Below are positions 45,781 to 57,535 of a DNA stretch of 64,000 nucleotides, piece by piece. Origin of the DNA: Megaustenia siamemsis. Lineage: Eukaryota; Mollusca; Gastropoda; Stylommatophora; Ariophantidae. How positions within the stretch are numbered: position 1 is the first letter of the stretch; the number at the start of each line of letters is the position of its first letter. Made by a program: the position numbers and the translations under genes. The stretch is taken from positions 65,481,875-65,545,874 of the forward strand of contig JAVIAB010000046.1 in NCBI GenBank assembly GCA_032433765.1, written 5' to 3'. The notes beneath the pieces were generated by a model. The model saw only the letters and a program-made list of their open reading frames with translations. It was not told the DNA's origin and did not search any database.

Positions 45781-45912
45781 AATGTCAAACTGTACTCTAA
45801 AGAAGAAATCCACATCAGGAAGACTCCATCATTGCTGGTTCACCATAGTCTTACTTTCAACTCAAAACTGGGTGATGAACACATCATTGCTGCTGGTCAG
45901 AGACACATACAG
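45781..45912 (+). CDS. Putative internal exon 4 of the unrecognised host gene
   Basis: Exactly 44 codons in phase 0 at both ends, between TTTTGTTTTCAG and CAG/GTGATC. It reads NVKLYSKEEIHIRKTPSLLV, then HHSLTFNSKLGDEHIIAAGQ and RHIQ. The other two frames have stops. Like exons 1 and 3 it ends in Gln before the donor. I do not recognise the family; short alternating hydrophobic runs suggest an extracellular beta-rich or similar domain, but this is only an impression. The 18-bp array begins 87 bases after the donor. Confidence 0.58.
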
Positions 45913-45999
45913 GTGATCTTTTGTAGCTGCAACACTTGCTGAACTAACACAACAAACATGGAAGAAACTTTCATGTACTTCCACTTACTTGTCTCAGCT

Positions 46000-47379
46000 G
46001 CTGAGTAGAACTTGTGATCTGAGCAGAATTTGTGATCTGAGTAGAACTTGTGATCTGAGTAGAACTTGTGATCTGAGTAGAACTTGTTGTCTGAGTAGAA
46101 CTTGTTGTCTGAGTAGAACTTGTGATCTGAGCAGAATTTGTGATCTGAGTAGAACTTGTGATCTGAGTAGAACTTGTGATCTGAGTAGAACTTGTTGTCT
46201 GAGTAGAACTTGTTGTCTGAGTAGAACTTGTGATCTGAGCAGAACTTGTTGTCTGAGTAGAACTTGTGATCTGAGTAGAACTTGTGATCTGAGCAGAACT
46301 TGTTGTCTGAGTAGAACTTGTGATCTGAGTAGAACTTGTTGTCTGAGTAGAACTTGTGATCTGAGTAGAACTTGGTGTCTGAGTAGAACTTGTTGTCTGA
46401 GTAGAACTTGTGATCTGAGTAGAACTTGTTGTCTGAGTAGAACTTGTTGTCTGAGTAGAACTTGTGATCTGAGTAGAACTTGTTGTCTGAGTAGAACATG
46501 TGATCTGAGTAGAACTTGGTGTCTGAGTAGAACTTGTTGTCTGAGTAGAACATGTTGTCTGAGTAGAACTTGTTGTCTGAGTAGAACTTGTTGTCTGAGT
46601 AGAACTTGTTGTCTGAGTAGAACTTGTGATCTGAGCAGAACTAGTGATCTGAGTAGAACTTGTTGTCTGAGTAGAACTTGTTGTCTGAGTAGAACTTGTT
46701 GTCTGAGTAGAACTTGTGATCTGAGTAGAACTTGTGATCTGAGTAGAACTTGTTGTCTGAGTAGAACTTGTGATCTGAGTAGAACTTGTTGTCTGAGTAG
46801 AACTTGTGATCTGAGTAAAACTTGTGATCTGAGTAGAACTTGTTGTCTGAGTAGAACATGTGATCTGAGTAAAACTTGTGATCTGAGTAGAACTTGTTGT
46901 CTGAGTAGAACATGTGATCTGAGTAAAACTTATGATCTGAGTAGAACATGTGATCTGAGTAGAACTTGTTGTCTGAGTAGAACATGTGATCTGAGTAGAA
47001 CATGTGATCTGAGTAGAACTAGTTGTCTAAGTAGAACTTGTTGTCTGAGTAGAACTTGTGATCTGAGTAAAACTTATGATCTGAGTAGAACATGTGATCT
47101 GAGTAGAACTTGTGATCTGAGTAGAACTTGTTGTCTGAGTAGAACATGTGATCTGAGTAGAACATGTGATCTGAGTAGAACTTGTTGTCTGAGTAGAACA
47201 TGTGATCTGAGTAGAACTTGTGATCTGAGTATAACATGTGATCTGAGTAGAACTTGTGATCTGAGTAGAACTTGTGATCTGAGTAGAAATTGTGATCTGA
47301 GTATAACATGTGATCTGAGTATAACATGTGATCTCAGTAGAACTTGTGATCTCAGTAGAACTTGTGATCTGAGTAAAAT
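46000..47379. repeat. 18-bp minisatellite
   Basis: About 77 units of 18 bp, CTGAGTAGAACTTGTGAT or CTGAGTAGAACTTGTTGT. Six codons per unit keep a plus frame (SRTCDL or SRTCCL) and a minus frame (KFYSDH or KFYSDN) open together over the whole array. No start or splice context supports translation. Variants GAACATG and GTAAAAC are grouped in the second half. Confidence 0.95.
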
Positions 47380-47820
47380 TGTTGTAAATCTACTACTTGG
47401 CATGAGCGAAGACATTGGGTATAAAACAGAATAGACTCCCAGTGCAAGATTCTACTTCTACTTTCAAGTCTTTTGATTAAACAAATTTGATCTGCTGTCT
47501 TATTGCTTGCTGTCTTATTACTTGCTGCCTTGTTGCTGTCTTGTTACTATGATATCAGACAAGTCAGTCACATGTTTCCTGATTCTCCCCAGAATCTGCA
47601 CTAAGTGCTGGCCTTCAGGAATATCATGGACAACCAAAGGCTGTGAAAGCATTCCTGATTAAATACATGCACAACTCCAGTGCACTGAAAGCATCCTTGA
47701 TTAAATGTATTCAGAAATGAAGTGCACTGAACTGTAATACACAGCACCATCACAATGCAAATAAATAACAAGAACTCTTTATGCTTTGAAGGACAAGCTA
47801 AGCTTGTTTTTACTTGAAGT
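47380..47820 (+). other. Single-copy sequence, probable intron
   Basis: Contains a short run of CTGTCTTATTGCTTG repeats near 47500 and a partial 47-bp duplication near 47640-47730 (CTGAAAGCATCCTTGATTAA). A stretch after CCCCAG at 47593 is open for about 40 codons (SALSAGLQEYHGQPKAVK), but it ends in a stop and has the wrong phase for the other exons. I do not call it. Confidence 0.35.
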
Positions 47821-47834
47821 AAACAACGGCATTA

Positions 47835-48541
47835 TACATGGAAAACAAACCAGTAGAAGAGATCGATCACTTCATCTATCTTGGAAGTCACATTGATCGA
47901 GAAGGGGATACGAGCAAAGAAATTAGAATCAGACTGGCTAAAGCAGCAATGTCTTTCAGAAGCCTTGAAAAGTTGTGGAAATCAAAACTCATTAGCACAA
48001 ACACAAAACTTAGGCTATTCAAATCAAATGTACTATCAACCCTTACGTATGCGTGTGAAAGCTGGAAAACAACAAGAGATATAGAAACAAAGTTGAACGC
48101 ATTCGAAAATAAATGTCTAAGGAAAATACTTGGTATAGAATGGAACGAATTAAAAACAAACGAGGAAATTAGAGAAATCGCCAATCAACCACTAATATCT
48201 TCAGTAATAAAGAAAAGACGATGGTCATACGTTGGACATGTGATGAGAAGAGATAATAATCGAATAGCAAAGCAAGCCCTCATATGGGAAACAACAGGTA
48301 AAAGAAAAAGAGGAAGACCCAGGGAGACACTGAGAAGAACATTGATGAGAGAGGCAAGAGCAGCAGGAATCGGCTCCCTCAATGAGATAGAACTGCTTGC
48401 ACAGAACAGAGACAGATGGCGAGATTTGATAAAATATCTTTAAAAGAAAACTGCTAGAACAAAAATTCATATAGGTGAAGGTGTATCTTGGTCTACGCCC
48501 TATGGGCCGGTTACGGCTCGAAAGGTTAATAGAATAGATAG
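47835..48541 (+). mobile_element. LINE family C, 5'-truncated copy (C4)
   Basis: Starts in the sequence coding for MENKPVEEIDHFIYLGSHID and continues with an undamaged C-terminal frame (47838-48443) to RDRWRDLIKYL, then the family C 3' end GGGCCGGTTACGGCTCGAAA and an ATAGAATAGATAG tail. AAACAACGGCATTA flanks it at 47821-47834 and 48542-48555, a perfect 14-bp target-site duplication. The protein is identical to that of C2 over their shared length. One clear base difference (AGGTGAAGG versus AGGAGAAGG) is seen in the 3' region. Confidence 0.94.
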
Positions 48542-48555
48542 AAACAACGGCATTA

Positions 48556-50026
48556 GTGTGATGTAAGCATAACAGTGTCTGTGTGATGTAAGCATAACAA
48601 TGTCTGTGTGATGTAAGCATAACAGTGTCTGTGTGGTGTAAGCATAACAGTGTCTGTGTGATGTAAGCATAACAGTGCCTGTGTGATGTAAGCATAACAG
48701 TGTGTGTGTGATGTAAGCATAACAGTGTCTGTGTGATGTAAGCATAACAGTGTCTGTGTGATGTAAGCATAACAGTGTGTGTGTGTGATGTAAGCATAAC
48801 AGTGTCTGTGTGATGTAAGCATAACAGTGTCTGTGTGATGTAAGCATAACCGTGTCTGTGTGATGTAAGCATAACACTGTCTGTGTGATGTAAGCATAAC
48901 AGAGTCTGTGTGGTGTAAGCATAACAGTGTGTGTGTGATGTAAGCATAACAGTGTCTGTGTGATGTAAGCATAACAGTGTCTGTGTGGTGTAAGCATAAC
49001 AGTTCTGTATGATGTAAGCATAACAGTGTCTGTGTGGTGTAAGCACAACAGTGTCTGTGTGATGTAAGCACAACAGTGTCTGTGTGGTGTAAGCATAACA
49101 GTGTCTGTATTATGTAAGCATAACAGTGTCTGTGTGGTGTAAGCACAACAGTGTCTGTGGGATGTAAGCATAACAGTGTCTGTGTGGTGTAAGCATAACA
49201 GTGTCTGTGTGGTGTAAAAAGAACAGTGTCTGTGTGGTGTAAGCATAACAGTGTCTGTGTGGTGTAAGCATAACAGTGTCTGTGTGGTGTAAGCACAACA
49301 GTGTCTGTGAGAAGTAAGCATAACAGTGTCTGTGTGGTGTAAAAAGAACAGTGTCTGTGTGATGTAAGCATAACAGTGTCTGTGTGGTGTAAAAAGAACA
49401 GTGTCTGTGTGGTGTAAACAGAACAGTGTCTGTGTGGTGTAAACAGAACAGTGTCTGTGTGGTGTAAACAGAACAGTGCCTGTGTGGTGTAAGCATAACA
49501 GTGTTTGTGTGATGTAAGCATAACAGTGCCTGTGTGGTGTAAACAGAACAGTGTCTGTTTGATGTAAGCATAACAGTGTCTGTGTGATGTAAGCATAACA
49601 GTGTCTGTGTGGTGTAAACAGAACAGTGTCTGTGTGGTGTAAGCATAACAAGTGTATGTGTGGTGTAAGCATAACAGTGTCTGTGTGATGTAAGCTTTAC
49701 AGTGTCTTTGTGGTGTAAACAGAACAGCATCTGTGTGATATAAGCAGAACAGTATTTGTATGCTGTAAACAGAACAGCATCTATTTGATGTAAACAGAAC
49801 ATCATCTATTTGATGTAAACAGAGCAGCATCTATTTGATGCAAACAGAATGTCATCTGTGTGATATGAGCAGAACAGCATATGTGTGCTGTTAACTGAAC
49901 AGCATCTATTTAATGTAAACAGAACAACATTTATTTGATGTACACAGAACAGCATCTGTGTGATGTAAACAGAACAGCATCTTTTTGATGTAAACAGAAC
50001 AGCATCTGTGTGATGTAAACAGAACA
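48556..50026. repeat. 25-bp minisatellite, second type
   Basis: About 59 units with core GTGTCTGTGTGATGTAAGCA then TAACA. From 49370 on AAGCATAAC is progressively replaced by AAACAGAAC, and after 49720 units become GCATCTGTTTGATGTAAACA. The gradient shows stepwise expansion. It starts exactly at the right target-site duplication of LINE C4. Confidence 0.94.
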
Positions 50027-50170
50027 AAGAGGAGTTACCTATATTTGAATACATGGTGTCCTCTGCATTTTCAGTCTTGCAGTTATGTTTATGTGGGTTT
50101 GCAACTTTATGTGGGTTTGCAACTTTATGTGGGTGTGCAACTTTATTTGTACATTTTGTTGTATTTAGTA

Positions 50171-51085
50171 CACCATAACAGTACACAACACTAGTACACC
50201 AATCTAGCACGCCATAACAGTACACAACACTAGTACACCAATTTAGTACGCCATAACAGTGCACAACACTAGTACACCAATCTAGCACACCATAATAGTG
50301 CACAACACTAGTAGACCAATCTAGTACACCATAATAGTGCACAACACTAGTACACCAATCTAGTACACCATAATAGTGCACAACACTAGTACACCAATCT
50401 AGTACACCATAATAGTGCACAACACTAGTACACCAATCTAGTACACCATAACAGTACACAACACTAGTACACCAATCTAGTACACCATAATAGTGCACAA
50501 CACTAGTACACCAATCTAGTACACCATAATAGTGCACAACACTAGTACACCAATCTAGTACACCATAACAGTACACAACACTAGTACACCAATCTAGTAC
50601 ACCATAATAGTACACAACACTAGTACACCAATCTAGTACACCAAACCAGTACACAACACTAGTACACCAAACCAGTACACAACACTAGTACACCAATCCA
50701 GTACACCAAACCAGTACACAACACTAGTACACCAATCCAGTACACCAAACCAGTACACCAAACCAGTTCACAACACTACTACACCAAACAAGTACACCAA
50801 AACAGTACACCAAACCAGTACACTGAAATAGCACACCAAACCAGTACACCAAAATAATACACCAAACCAGTACACCAAAATAGTACACAACACTAGTACA
50901 CCAAACCAGTACACCAATCCAGTACACCAACACTAGTACACCAAACCAGTACACCAAAACAGTACACAACACCAGTACACCAACACTAGTACACCAAACC
51001 AGTACACCAACACTAGTACACATACCAAAACAGTAGTCCAAACCAGTACACCAAACCAGTAAACAATATCAGTACACAACACTTA
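50171..51085. repeat. 39-bp minisatellite passing into shorter CCAGTACAC repeats
   Basis: From 50171 to about 50650, 12 to 13 units of 39 bp with ACAACACTAGTACACCAATC and TAGTACACCATAATAGTGC. From there to 51085 the array breaks down into 11-13 bp units such as ACCAAACCAGTAC and ACAACACTAGTAC. The preceding 140 bases contain a separate triple of TTATGTGGGTTTGCAAC near 50089-50145. Confidence 0.93.
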
Positions 51086-51135
51086 TACACCATTTAAAAA
51101 CACCTTACTTGAACATTTCTATTGCTTTCTGGGTG

Positions 51136-54100
51136 AGCATGCTGACTTTTAAATCTCCTACAATGTCTGTCAGGCTATAGTAGATGACAGTTGTAACCTC
51201 CTACAATGTCTGTCAGGCTATAGTAGATGACAGTTGTAACCTCCTACAATGTCTGTCAGACTATAGTAGATGACAGTTGTAACCTCCTACAATGTCTGTC
51301 AGGCTATAGTAGATGACAGTTGTAACCTCCTACAATGTCTGTCAGGCTATAGTAGATGACAGTTGTAACCTCCTACAATGTCTGTCAGGCTATAGTAGAC
51401 CACAGTAGTAACCTACAATATCTGCCAGTCTATAGTAGACCACAGTTGTAACCTACAATGTCTGCCAGCCTATAGTAGACCACAATTGTAACCTATAATG
51501 TCTGCCAGCCTATAGTAGACCACAGTTGTAACCTACAATGTCTGCCAGTCTATAGTAGACCACAGTTGTAACCTACAATATCTGCCAGCCTATAGTAGAC
51601 CACAGTTGTAACCTACAATATCTGCCAGGCTATAGTAGACCACAGTAGTAACCTACAATATCTGCCAGCCTATAGTAGACCACAGTTGTAACCTACAATG
51701 TCTGCCAGTCTATAGTAGACCACAGTTGTAACCTACAATATCTGCCAGCCTATAGTAGACCACAGTTGTAACCTACAATATCTGCCAGGCTATAGTAGAC
51801 CACAGTAGTAACCTACAATATCTGCCAGCCTATAGTAGACCACAGTTGTAACCTACAATATCTGCCAGGCTATAGTAGACCACAGCAGTAACCTACAATA
51901 TCTGCCAGCCTATAGTAGACCACAGTAGTAACCTACAATATCTGCCAGGCTATAGTAGATCACAGTTGTAACCTACAATATCTGCCAGGCTATAGTAGAC
52001 CACATTAGTAACCTACAATATCTGCCAACCTATAGTAGACCGCAGTTGTAACCTACAATATCTGCCAGCCTATAGTAGATCACAGTAGTAACCTACAATG
52101 TCTACCAGCCTATAGTCGACCACAGTTGTAACCTACAATATCTGCCAGCCTATAATAGACCACAGTAGTAACCTACAATATCTGCCAGTCTATAATAGAC
52201 CACAGTAGTAACCTACAATATCTGCCAGGCTATAGTAGACCACAATTGTAACCTACAATGTCTGCCAGCCTATAGTAGACCACAATTGTAACCTATAATG
52301 TCTGCCAGCCTATAGTAGACCACAGTTGTAACCTACAATATCTGCCAGCCTATAATAGACCACAGTAGTAACCTACAATATCTGCCAGGCTATAGTAGAC
52401 CACAATTGTAACCTACAATGTCTGCCAGCCTATAGTAGACCACAATTGTAACCTATAATGTCTGCCAGCCTATAGTAGACCACAGTTGTAACCTACAATA
52501 TCTGCCAGCCTATAGTAGACCACAGTTGTAACCTACAATATCTGCCAGGCTATAGTAGACCGCAGTTGTAACCTACAATATCTGCCAGCCTATAATAGAC
52601 CACAGTAGTAACCTACAATATCTGCCAGCCTATAGTCGACCACAGTTGTAACCTACAATATCTGCCAGCCTATAATAGACCACAGTAGTAACCTACAATA
52701 TCTGCCAGTCTATAATAGACCACAGTAGTAACCTACAATATCTGCCAGGCTATAGTAGACCACAATTGTAACCTACAATGTCTGCCAGCCTATAGTAGAC
52801 CACAATTGTAACCTATAATGTCTGCCAGCCTATAGTAGACCACAGTTGTAACCTACAATATCTGCCAGCCTATAATAGACCACAGTAGTAACCTACAATA
52901 TCTGCCAGGCTATAGTAGACCACAATTGTAACCTACAATGTCTGCCAGCCTATAGTAGACCACAATTGTAACCTATAATGTCTGCCAGCCTATAGTAGAC
53001 CACAGTTGTAACCTACAATATCTGCCAGCCTATAGTAGACCACAGTTGTAACCTACAATATCTGCCAGGCTATAGTAGACCACAGTTGTAACCTACAATA
53101 TCTGCCAGGCTATAGTAGACCACGGTTGTAACCTACAATATCTGCCAGGCTATAGTAGACCACAGTTGTAACCTACAATATCTGCCAGGCTATAGTAGAC
53201 CACAGTTGTAACCTACAATGTCTGCCAGCCTACAGTAGACCACAGTTGTAACCTACAATATCTGCCAGGCTATAGTAGACCACAGTTGTAACCTACAATA
53301 TCTGCCAGGCTATAGTAGACCACAGTTGTAACCTACAATATCTGCCAGCCTACAGTAGATCACAGTTGTAACCTACAATGTCTGCCAGCCTACAGCAGAC
53401 CACAGTTGTAACCTACAATATCTGCCAGATCATAGTAGACCACAGTTGTAACCTACAATATCTGCCAGATCATAGTAGACCACAGTTGTAACCTACAATA
53501 TCTGCCAGATCATAGTAGACCACAGTTATAACCTACAATATCTGCCAGGCTATAGTAGACCACAGTTGTAACCTACAATATCTGCCAGGCTATAGTAGAC
53601 CACAGTTGTAACCTACAATATCTGCCAGCCTACAGTAGATCACAGTTGTAACCTACAATGTCTGCCAGCCTACAGCAGACCACAGTTGTAACCTACAATA
53701 TCTGCCAGATCATAGTAGACCACAGTTGTAACCTACAATATCTGCCAGATCATAGTAGACCACAGTTGTAACCTACAATATCTGCCAGATCATAGTAGAC
53801 CACAGTTATAACCTACAATATCTGCCAGATCATAGTAGACCACAGTTGTAACCTACAATATCTGCCAGATCATAGTAGACCACAGTTGTAACCTACAATA
53901 TCTGCCAGATCATAGTAGATCACAGTTGTAACCTACAATATCTGCCAGATCATAGTAGACCACATTTGTAACTTACAATATCTGCCAGCCTATAGTAGAT
54001 CACAGTTGTAACCTACAATATCTGCCAGCCTACAGTAGATCACAGATGTAACCTACAATATCTGCCAGCCTACAGTAGATCACAGATGTAACCTACAATA

Positions 54101-54408
54101 TCTGCCAGCCTACAGTAGATCACAGATGTAACCTACAATATCTGCCAGCCTATAGTAGATCACAGATGTAACCTACAGTATCTGCCAGCCTATAGTAGAT
54201 CACAGTTGTAACCTACAATATCTGCCAGCCTGTAGTAGACCACAGTTGGAACCTACTACATCTGCCAGCCTATAGTAGACCACAGTTGTAACCTACTATA
54301 TCTGCCAGCCTATAGTAGACCACAGTTGTAACCTACAATGTCTCCAAGCCTATAGTAGATCACAGTTGTAACCTACAATGTCTGCCAGCCTATTGTATAC
54401 CACAATTG
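51136..54408. repeat. 43-bp then 40-bp satellite with higher-order structure
   Basis: Six 43-bp units with CTGTCAGGCTATAGTAGATG and ACAGTTGTAACCTCC are followed by about 75 units of 40 bp with ACCTACAATATCTGCCAGCC and TATAGTAGACCACAGTTGTA. Marker variants repeat at longer spacing: a 13-unit (520 bp) block at 52141 and again at 52661, a 4-unit (160 bp) block at 52221 and 52381, and a 7-unit (280 bp) block at 53341 and 53621. Arrays with such higher-order blocks grow by unequal exchange or replication slippage over many units. Confidence 0.95.
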
Positions 54409-54564
54409 TTATGTAGCCAAGTAGTGTGTTTTGTTGACCTCACTATTTATAGTCTGTTTCAAACATCAGTTTAGTACAATTTGATTGTCTGCTACACATA
54501 TTCTTTCTGACATTCACTGATGAATATTAAAGGGATTACAAACTAACATTAATTTATTCTCTTC

Positions 54565-56896
54565 GTGACTGGGGGGCATAGCCTTGGAGAGACGAATGAC
54601 AGAGGGGATAGATTGATAGATTAGGCAAAGACGCATGAAATGATTATAGGTAACACCTGGTTCAAACAACACCCTAGGCGACTATGGACATGGCAAAGCC
54701 CAGACAAAAAAGTACACAATCAAATTGATTTTATACTGGTACAGAGAAGATTCAGGAATAGGCTAACATCGGTTAAAACAAGGCCAGGAGCAGATTGCAA
54801 TAGTGACAATGTGCCAGTAGTTGGAAAGATAAGAATAATACTGCGGAAGGCACAGAAATCACCAAGAAATATAAAATTAGAATTAGATATGCTAAGAGTA
54901 GATAAACAGATGAGTGATAAGTACAGCACGATAGTACAAAATAGATATAATGCTATTGAGAAAATACAGTACATCCAGGAGCAGTGGGAAATGCTCAAAC
55001 AATCGATTCAACAAACATCAACATCAAAAGAAGTAATACCAGTGACTAAAAGAATCAACAAAAAGAAATGGATGACAGAAGAAATATTAGAACTAATGGA
55101 CGAAATAAGAAAACATAAGAAAGAAGAACGAGCATACAAAATATTGCACATAGAGATTCAAAACAAGTGCAGAGAAGCAAAGGAAGGATGGTTAAAACAG
55201 AAATGTGAAGAAATGGAAAAACAACAACAGAAAGACTCAAAATTTATGCACAATCAGTTAAATGAATTAACAGGAAGAAAGGTGGTCAAAGTTTCAGGAT
55301 GTGTGAAATCAAAGGAAGGAAATATAATAATGGGACTGGAGAAGACAATGGAAAAATGGACAGAATATATCAGTCAACTCTATGATGATGAAAGACCAGA
55401 ATTAAACAATTCAAATGAAGACACAGGACCACCAATAATGCAGAGTGAAGTGGAGGAGGCAATTCAACACATGAAAAGAGGCAAAGCTGGGAGTACAAGT
55501 CATAACAAAATTACTCAATGACATATATAACACTGGAATCATACTCAAAGATCTACTAAAATCTATCTTTGTAGCCATACCAAAGAAGTCAGGCGCCACT
55601 GATTGTGAAGACCATCGCACTATTAGTCTCATGAGCCATATGACTAAAATATTACTAAGAATAATCATGAGACATGTAAAGAACAAAATAAAACCAGAAA
55701 TAAGTGAGGAACAATGTGGATTTGTGGAAGGAAAGGGCACCAATAATGCAATATACATCTTAAGAACATTGATAGAAAGATCTATAGAGGTAAAGAAATA
55801 TCTATATATGTGCTTTATAGACTACACGAAAGCATTTGACAAAGTAAAGCATGTGGAAATAATAAATATGCTGGAGAAATTAAACATTGATGGCAAGGAT
55901 CTGTGAATCATAAAAAACATGTACTGGCAACAAACAGCAGCTATACGAATTAACAACCAAACAGGACAATTCCAATATATAAAACAAGGAGTCAGACAAG
56001 GCTGTGTTCTGTCACCGGATTTGTTGTCACTTTACAGCGAATATATTATGAGATCAATAGTAGACAAAAAAGGCATTGAAGTCAACGGTCACAACATAAA
56101 TAATTTGCGATATGAGGATGACACAGTCTTAATAGCAGAGACAGAGAATGAACTACAAGAAATGATAGACATAATAGTAAAAGAAAGCAACAAGAAAGGT
56201 CTCAGTCTGAATAGTAAGAAAACAGAAGTAATGGTTATATCAAAGAAACAATCATCACCATCATGCAGCATAAAAAATAAACGAGACAAATCTGAAACAA
56301 GTGCAACGTTTCAAATACTTGGGCACAATAATAACATCAGATGGGAGATGCACCACAGAAATAAAAAGCAGAATAGCTCAGGCCAAAATAGCATTTCAGA
56401 AAATGAAAAATATCTTATGCAACAAATCTATGTCAATAAAAATGAGAAAGAGAGTTCATCGGTGCTATATAGAACCAATTCTGACCTATGGAAGCGAATC
56501 ATGGATAGTAGACAAACAAATGAAAAGACGATTAGAGGCCACAGAGATGGGATTTCTCAGAAGAATGTTGAAAGTTCCCTGGACAGATAAAAAGACCAAT
56601 GAGGAAGTTCTCAAAGAGGCCAACACAAAAAGGGAGCTCTTAAAAAACATCAGAAAGAAGCAATCAACATTTTTCGGGCACATGATGAGAAGAGGAAAGT
56701 TGGAATACTTGGTTACAACTGGCAAAATAAAAGGAAAGAGAGATCGCGGACGACAAAGAGAGAAAATACTGGATAGTTTGGTGTCATGTCATGGAAAACA
56801 GTCAACAACAGAACTGATATGATGCACTGTAGATAGAAAATTGTGGAGGGACATGATCGCCCACACCAACCGGTATGGCACATGATGATGATGATG
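54565..56896 (+). mobile_element. LINE family B, longest copy (B3)
   Basis: A 2.3-kb non-LTR element, 5'-truncated within the endonuclease (first readable residues NDRGDRLID, then MIIGNTWFKQHPRRLWTWQS). It ends in a GATGATGAT tail. ATTCTCTTC at 54556-54564 and 56897-56905 is a 9-bp target-site duplication. Its last 500 bases match B1 and B2. It inserted next to sequence coding for a degraded RNase H fragment of another element. Confidence 0.92.
54640..56822 (+). pseudogene. LINE B3 endonuclease end and reverse transcriptase, frameshifted
   Basis: Polyprotein remnant. The first frame (54640-55521) gives the endonuclease end (VHNQIDFILVQRRFRNRLTS, ADCNSDNVPVVGKIRI) and a linker rich in Glu and Lys. 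A shift near 55490 breaks it after HMKRGKAGST. The polymerase follows in pieces: LMSHMTKILLRIIMRHVKNK, motif A MCFIDYTKAFDKVKHVEI, motif B GVRQGCVLSPDLLSLYSEYI and motif C LRYEDDTVLIAETENELQEM. Motif C has Glu where family D has Ala (YEDD for YADD). A stop at 55904 and a shift near 56290 are further lesions. The C-terminus (56301-56822) is FKYLGTIITSDGRCTTEIKS to FFGHMMRRGKLEYL. Confidence 0.85.
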
Positions 56897-56905
56897 ATTC
56901 TCTTC

Positions 56906-57128
56906 ATAGAATCAGTTTCACTGCAATCGAGGCATCCCCATATCAGCTTCACTGACTGTCCCGACATTTCTCGAGGCATAAACAGTCTGACTCTTCCTGG
57001 ACAATGTTCTTTATAGATACATCTGCTTTTTCCACTAAACACTCCAGTTCGACCAGATCCCTTTTCCACATTCTTCACAACTAGGCTGATGAGCTACTGA
57101 GGTCATTATAAGGGAATCCATAGAATGT
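56906..57128. other. Unassigned sequence beside LINE B3
   Basis: The minus strand is open from 57078 leftward with SGRTGVFSGKSRCIYKEHCP, then GRVRLFMPREMSGQSVKLIW and GCLDCSETDSMKR, three cysteines in a zinc-finger-like spacing. There is no splice or homology support. It may belong to the same old transposon as the RNase H remnant, on the opposite strand, or be chance. Confidence 0.3.
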
Positions 57129-57535
57129 CCTCACCTCAGGATCATCTACTCAAATGGTTCTGTATCCTGCAGACAGTGCCATGGTTGGGGTTTTGTGGCA
57201 TACCAGCATGGCAGAGAAGTGGCTAGGAAATCTGGCAGGTGTAACATGATGGTGTCCAGCATGAGAATGGAGACAGAAGCAGTAACGGCGGCAATAGCAT
57301 GGTTGGTTACACAGAACGTGGATCGCGCAGTCTTGGTGACTGACGCGCAAAGTATACTACAGAAGATTGACAGACAGTGTCTGTGGCAGGAGTGGATGCA
57401 GCTCGTGGATGTCTCTAAAGTAAGTGCCTCAGCATGGGTGTACTGTACTAGTGTACATATGGGTGTACTGTACTAGTGTACATGGCAATGAAATAACTGA
57501 TAAGCTCGCTGGCAGTTCTGGTGTGGCCTTACTGT
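57129..57535 (+). pseudogene. RNase H domain remnant of a retroelement
   Basis: Reads RIIYSNGSVSCRQCHGWGFV, then MVSSMRMETEAVTAAIAWLV, TQNVDRAVLVTDAQSILQKI and, after a duplication, WVYCTSVHGNEITDKLAG. This is the RNase H fold that degrades RNA in RNA-DNA hybrids, with its order YxDGS, ExxA, TDxQS and GNExxDxLA. The first catalytic Asp is Asn (YSNGS), and the GHxGxxGNE loop is disrupted by a duplicated GGGTGTACTGTACTAGTGTA at 57435-57483. None of the LINE families A to F shows an RNase H here, so it comes from another element. Confidence 0.75.

Noticed and set aside
45989..47434. A Cys-rich 481-codon frame (SRTCDL repeats), considered as an extension of exon 4
   Set aside because: The 18-bp array leaves both strands open at once. 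Exon 4 has a good donor at 45912 and a different phase, and stops separate it from the array frame.
47593..47713. A further exon starting SALSAGLQEYHG after CCCCAG
   Set aside because: The phase differs from the other exons, it ends in a stop without a donor, and its second half is an internal duplication.
51136..54408. CRISPR-like array of regular repeats
   Set aside because: The units are contiguous with no unique spacers, and the window is eukaryotic with SINEs, LINEs and splice sites.
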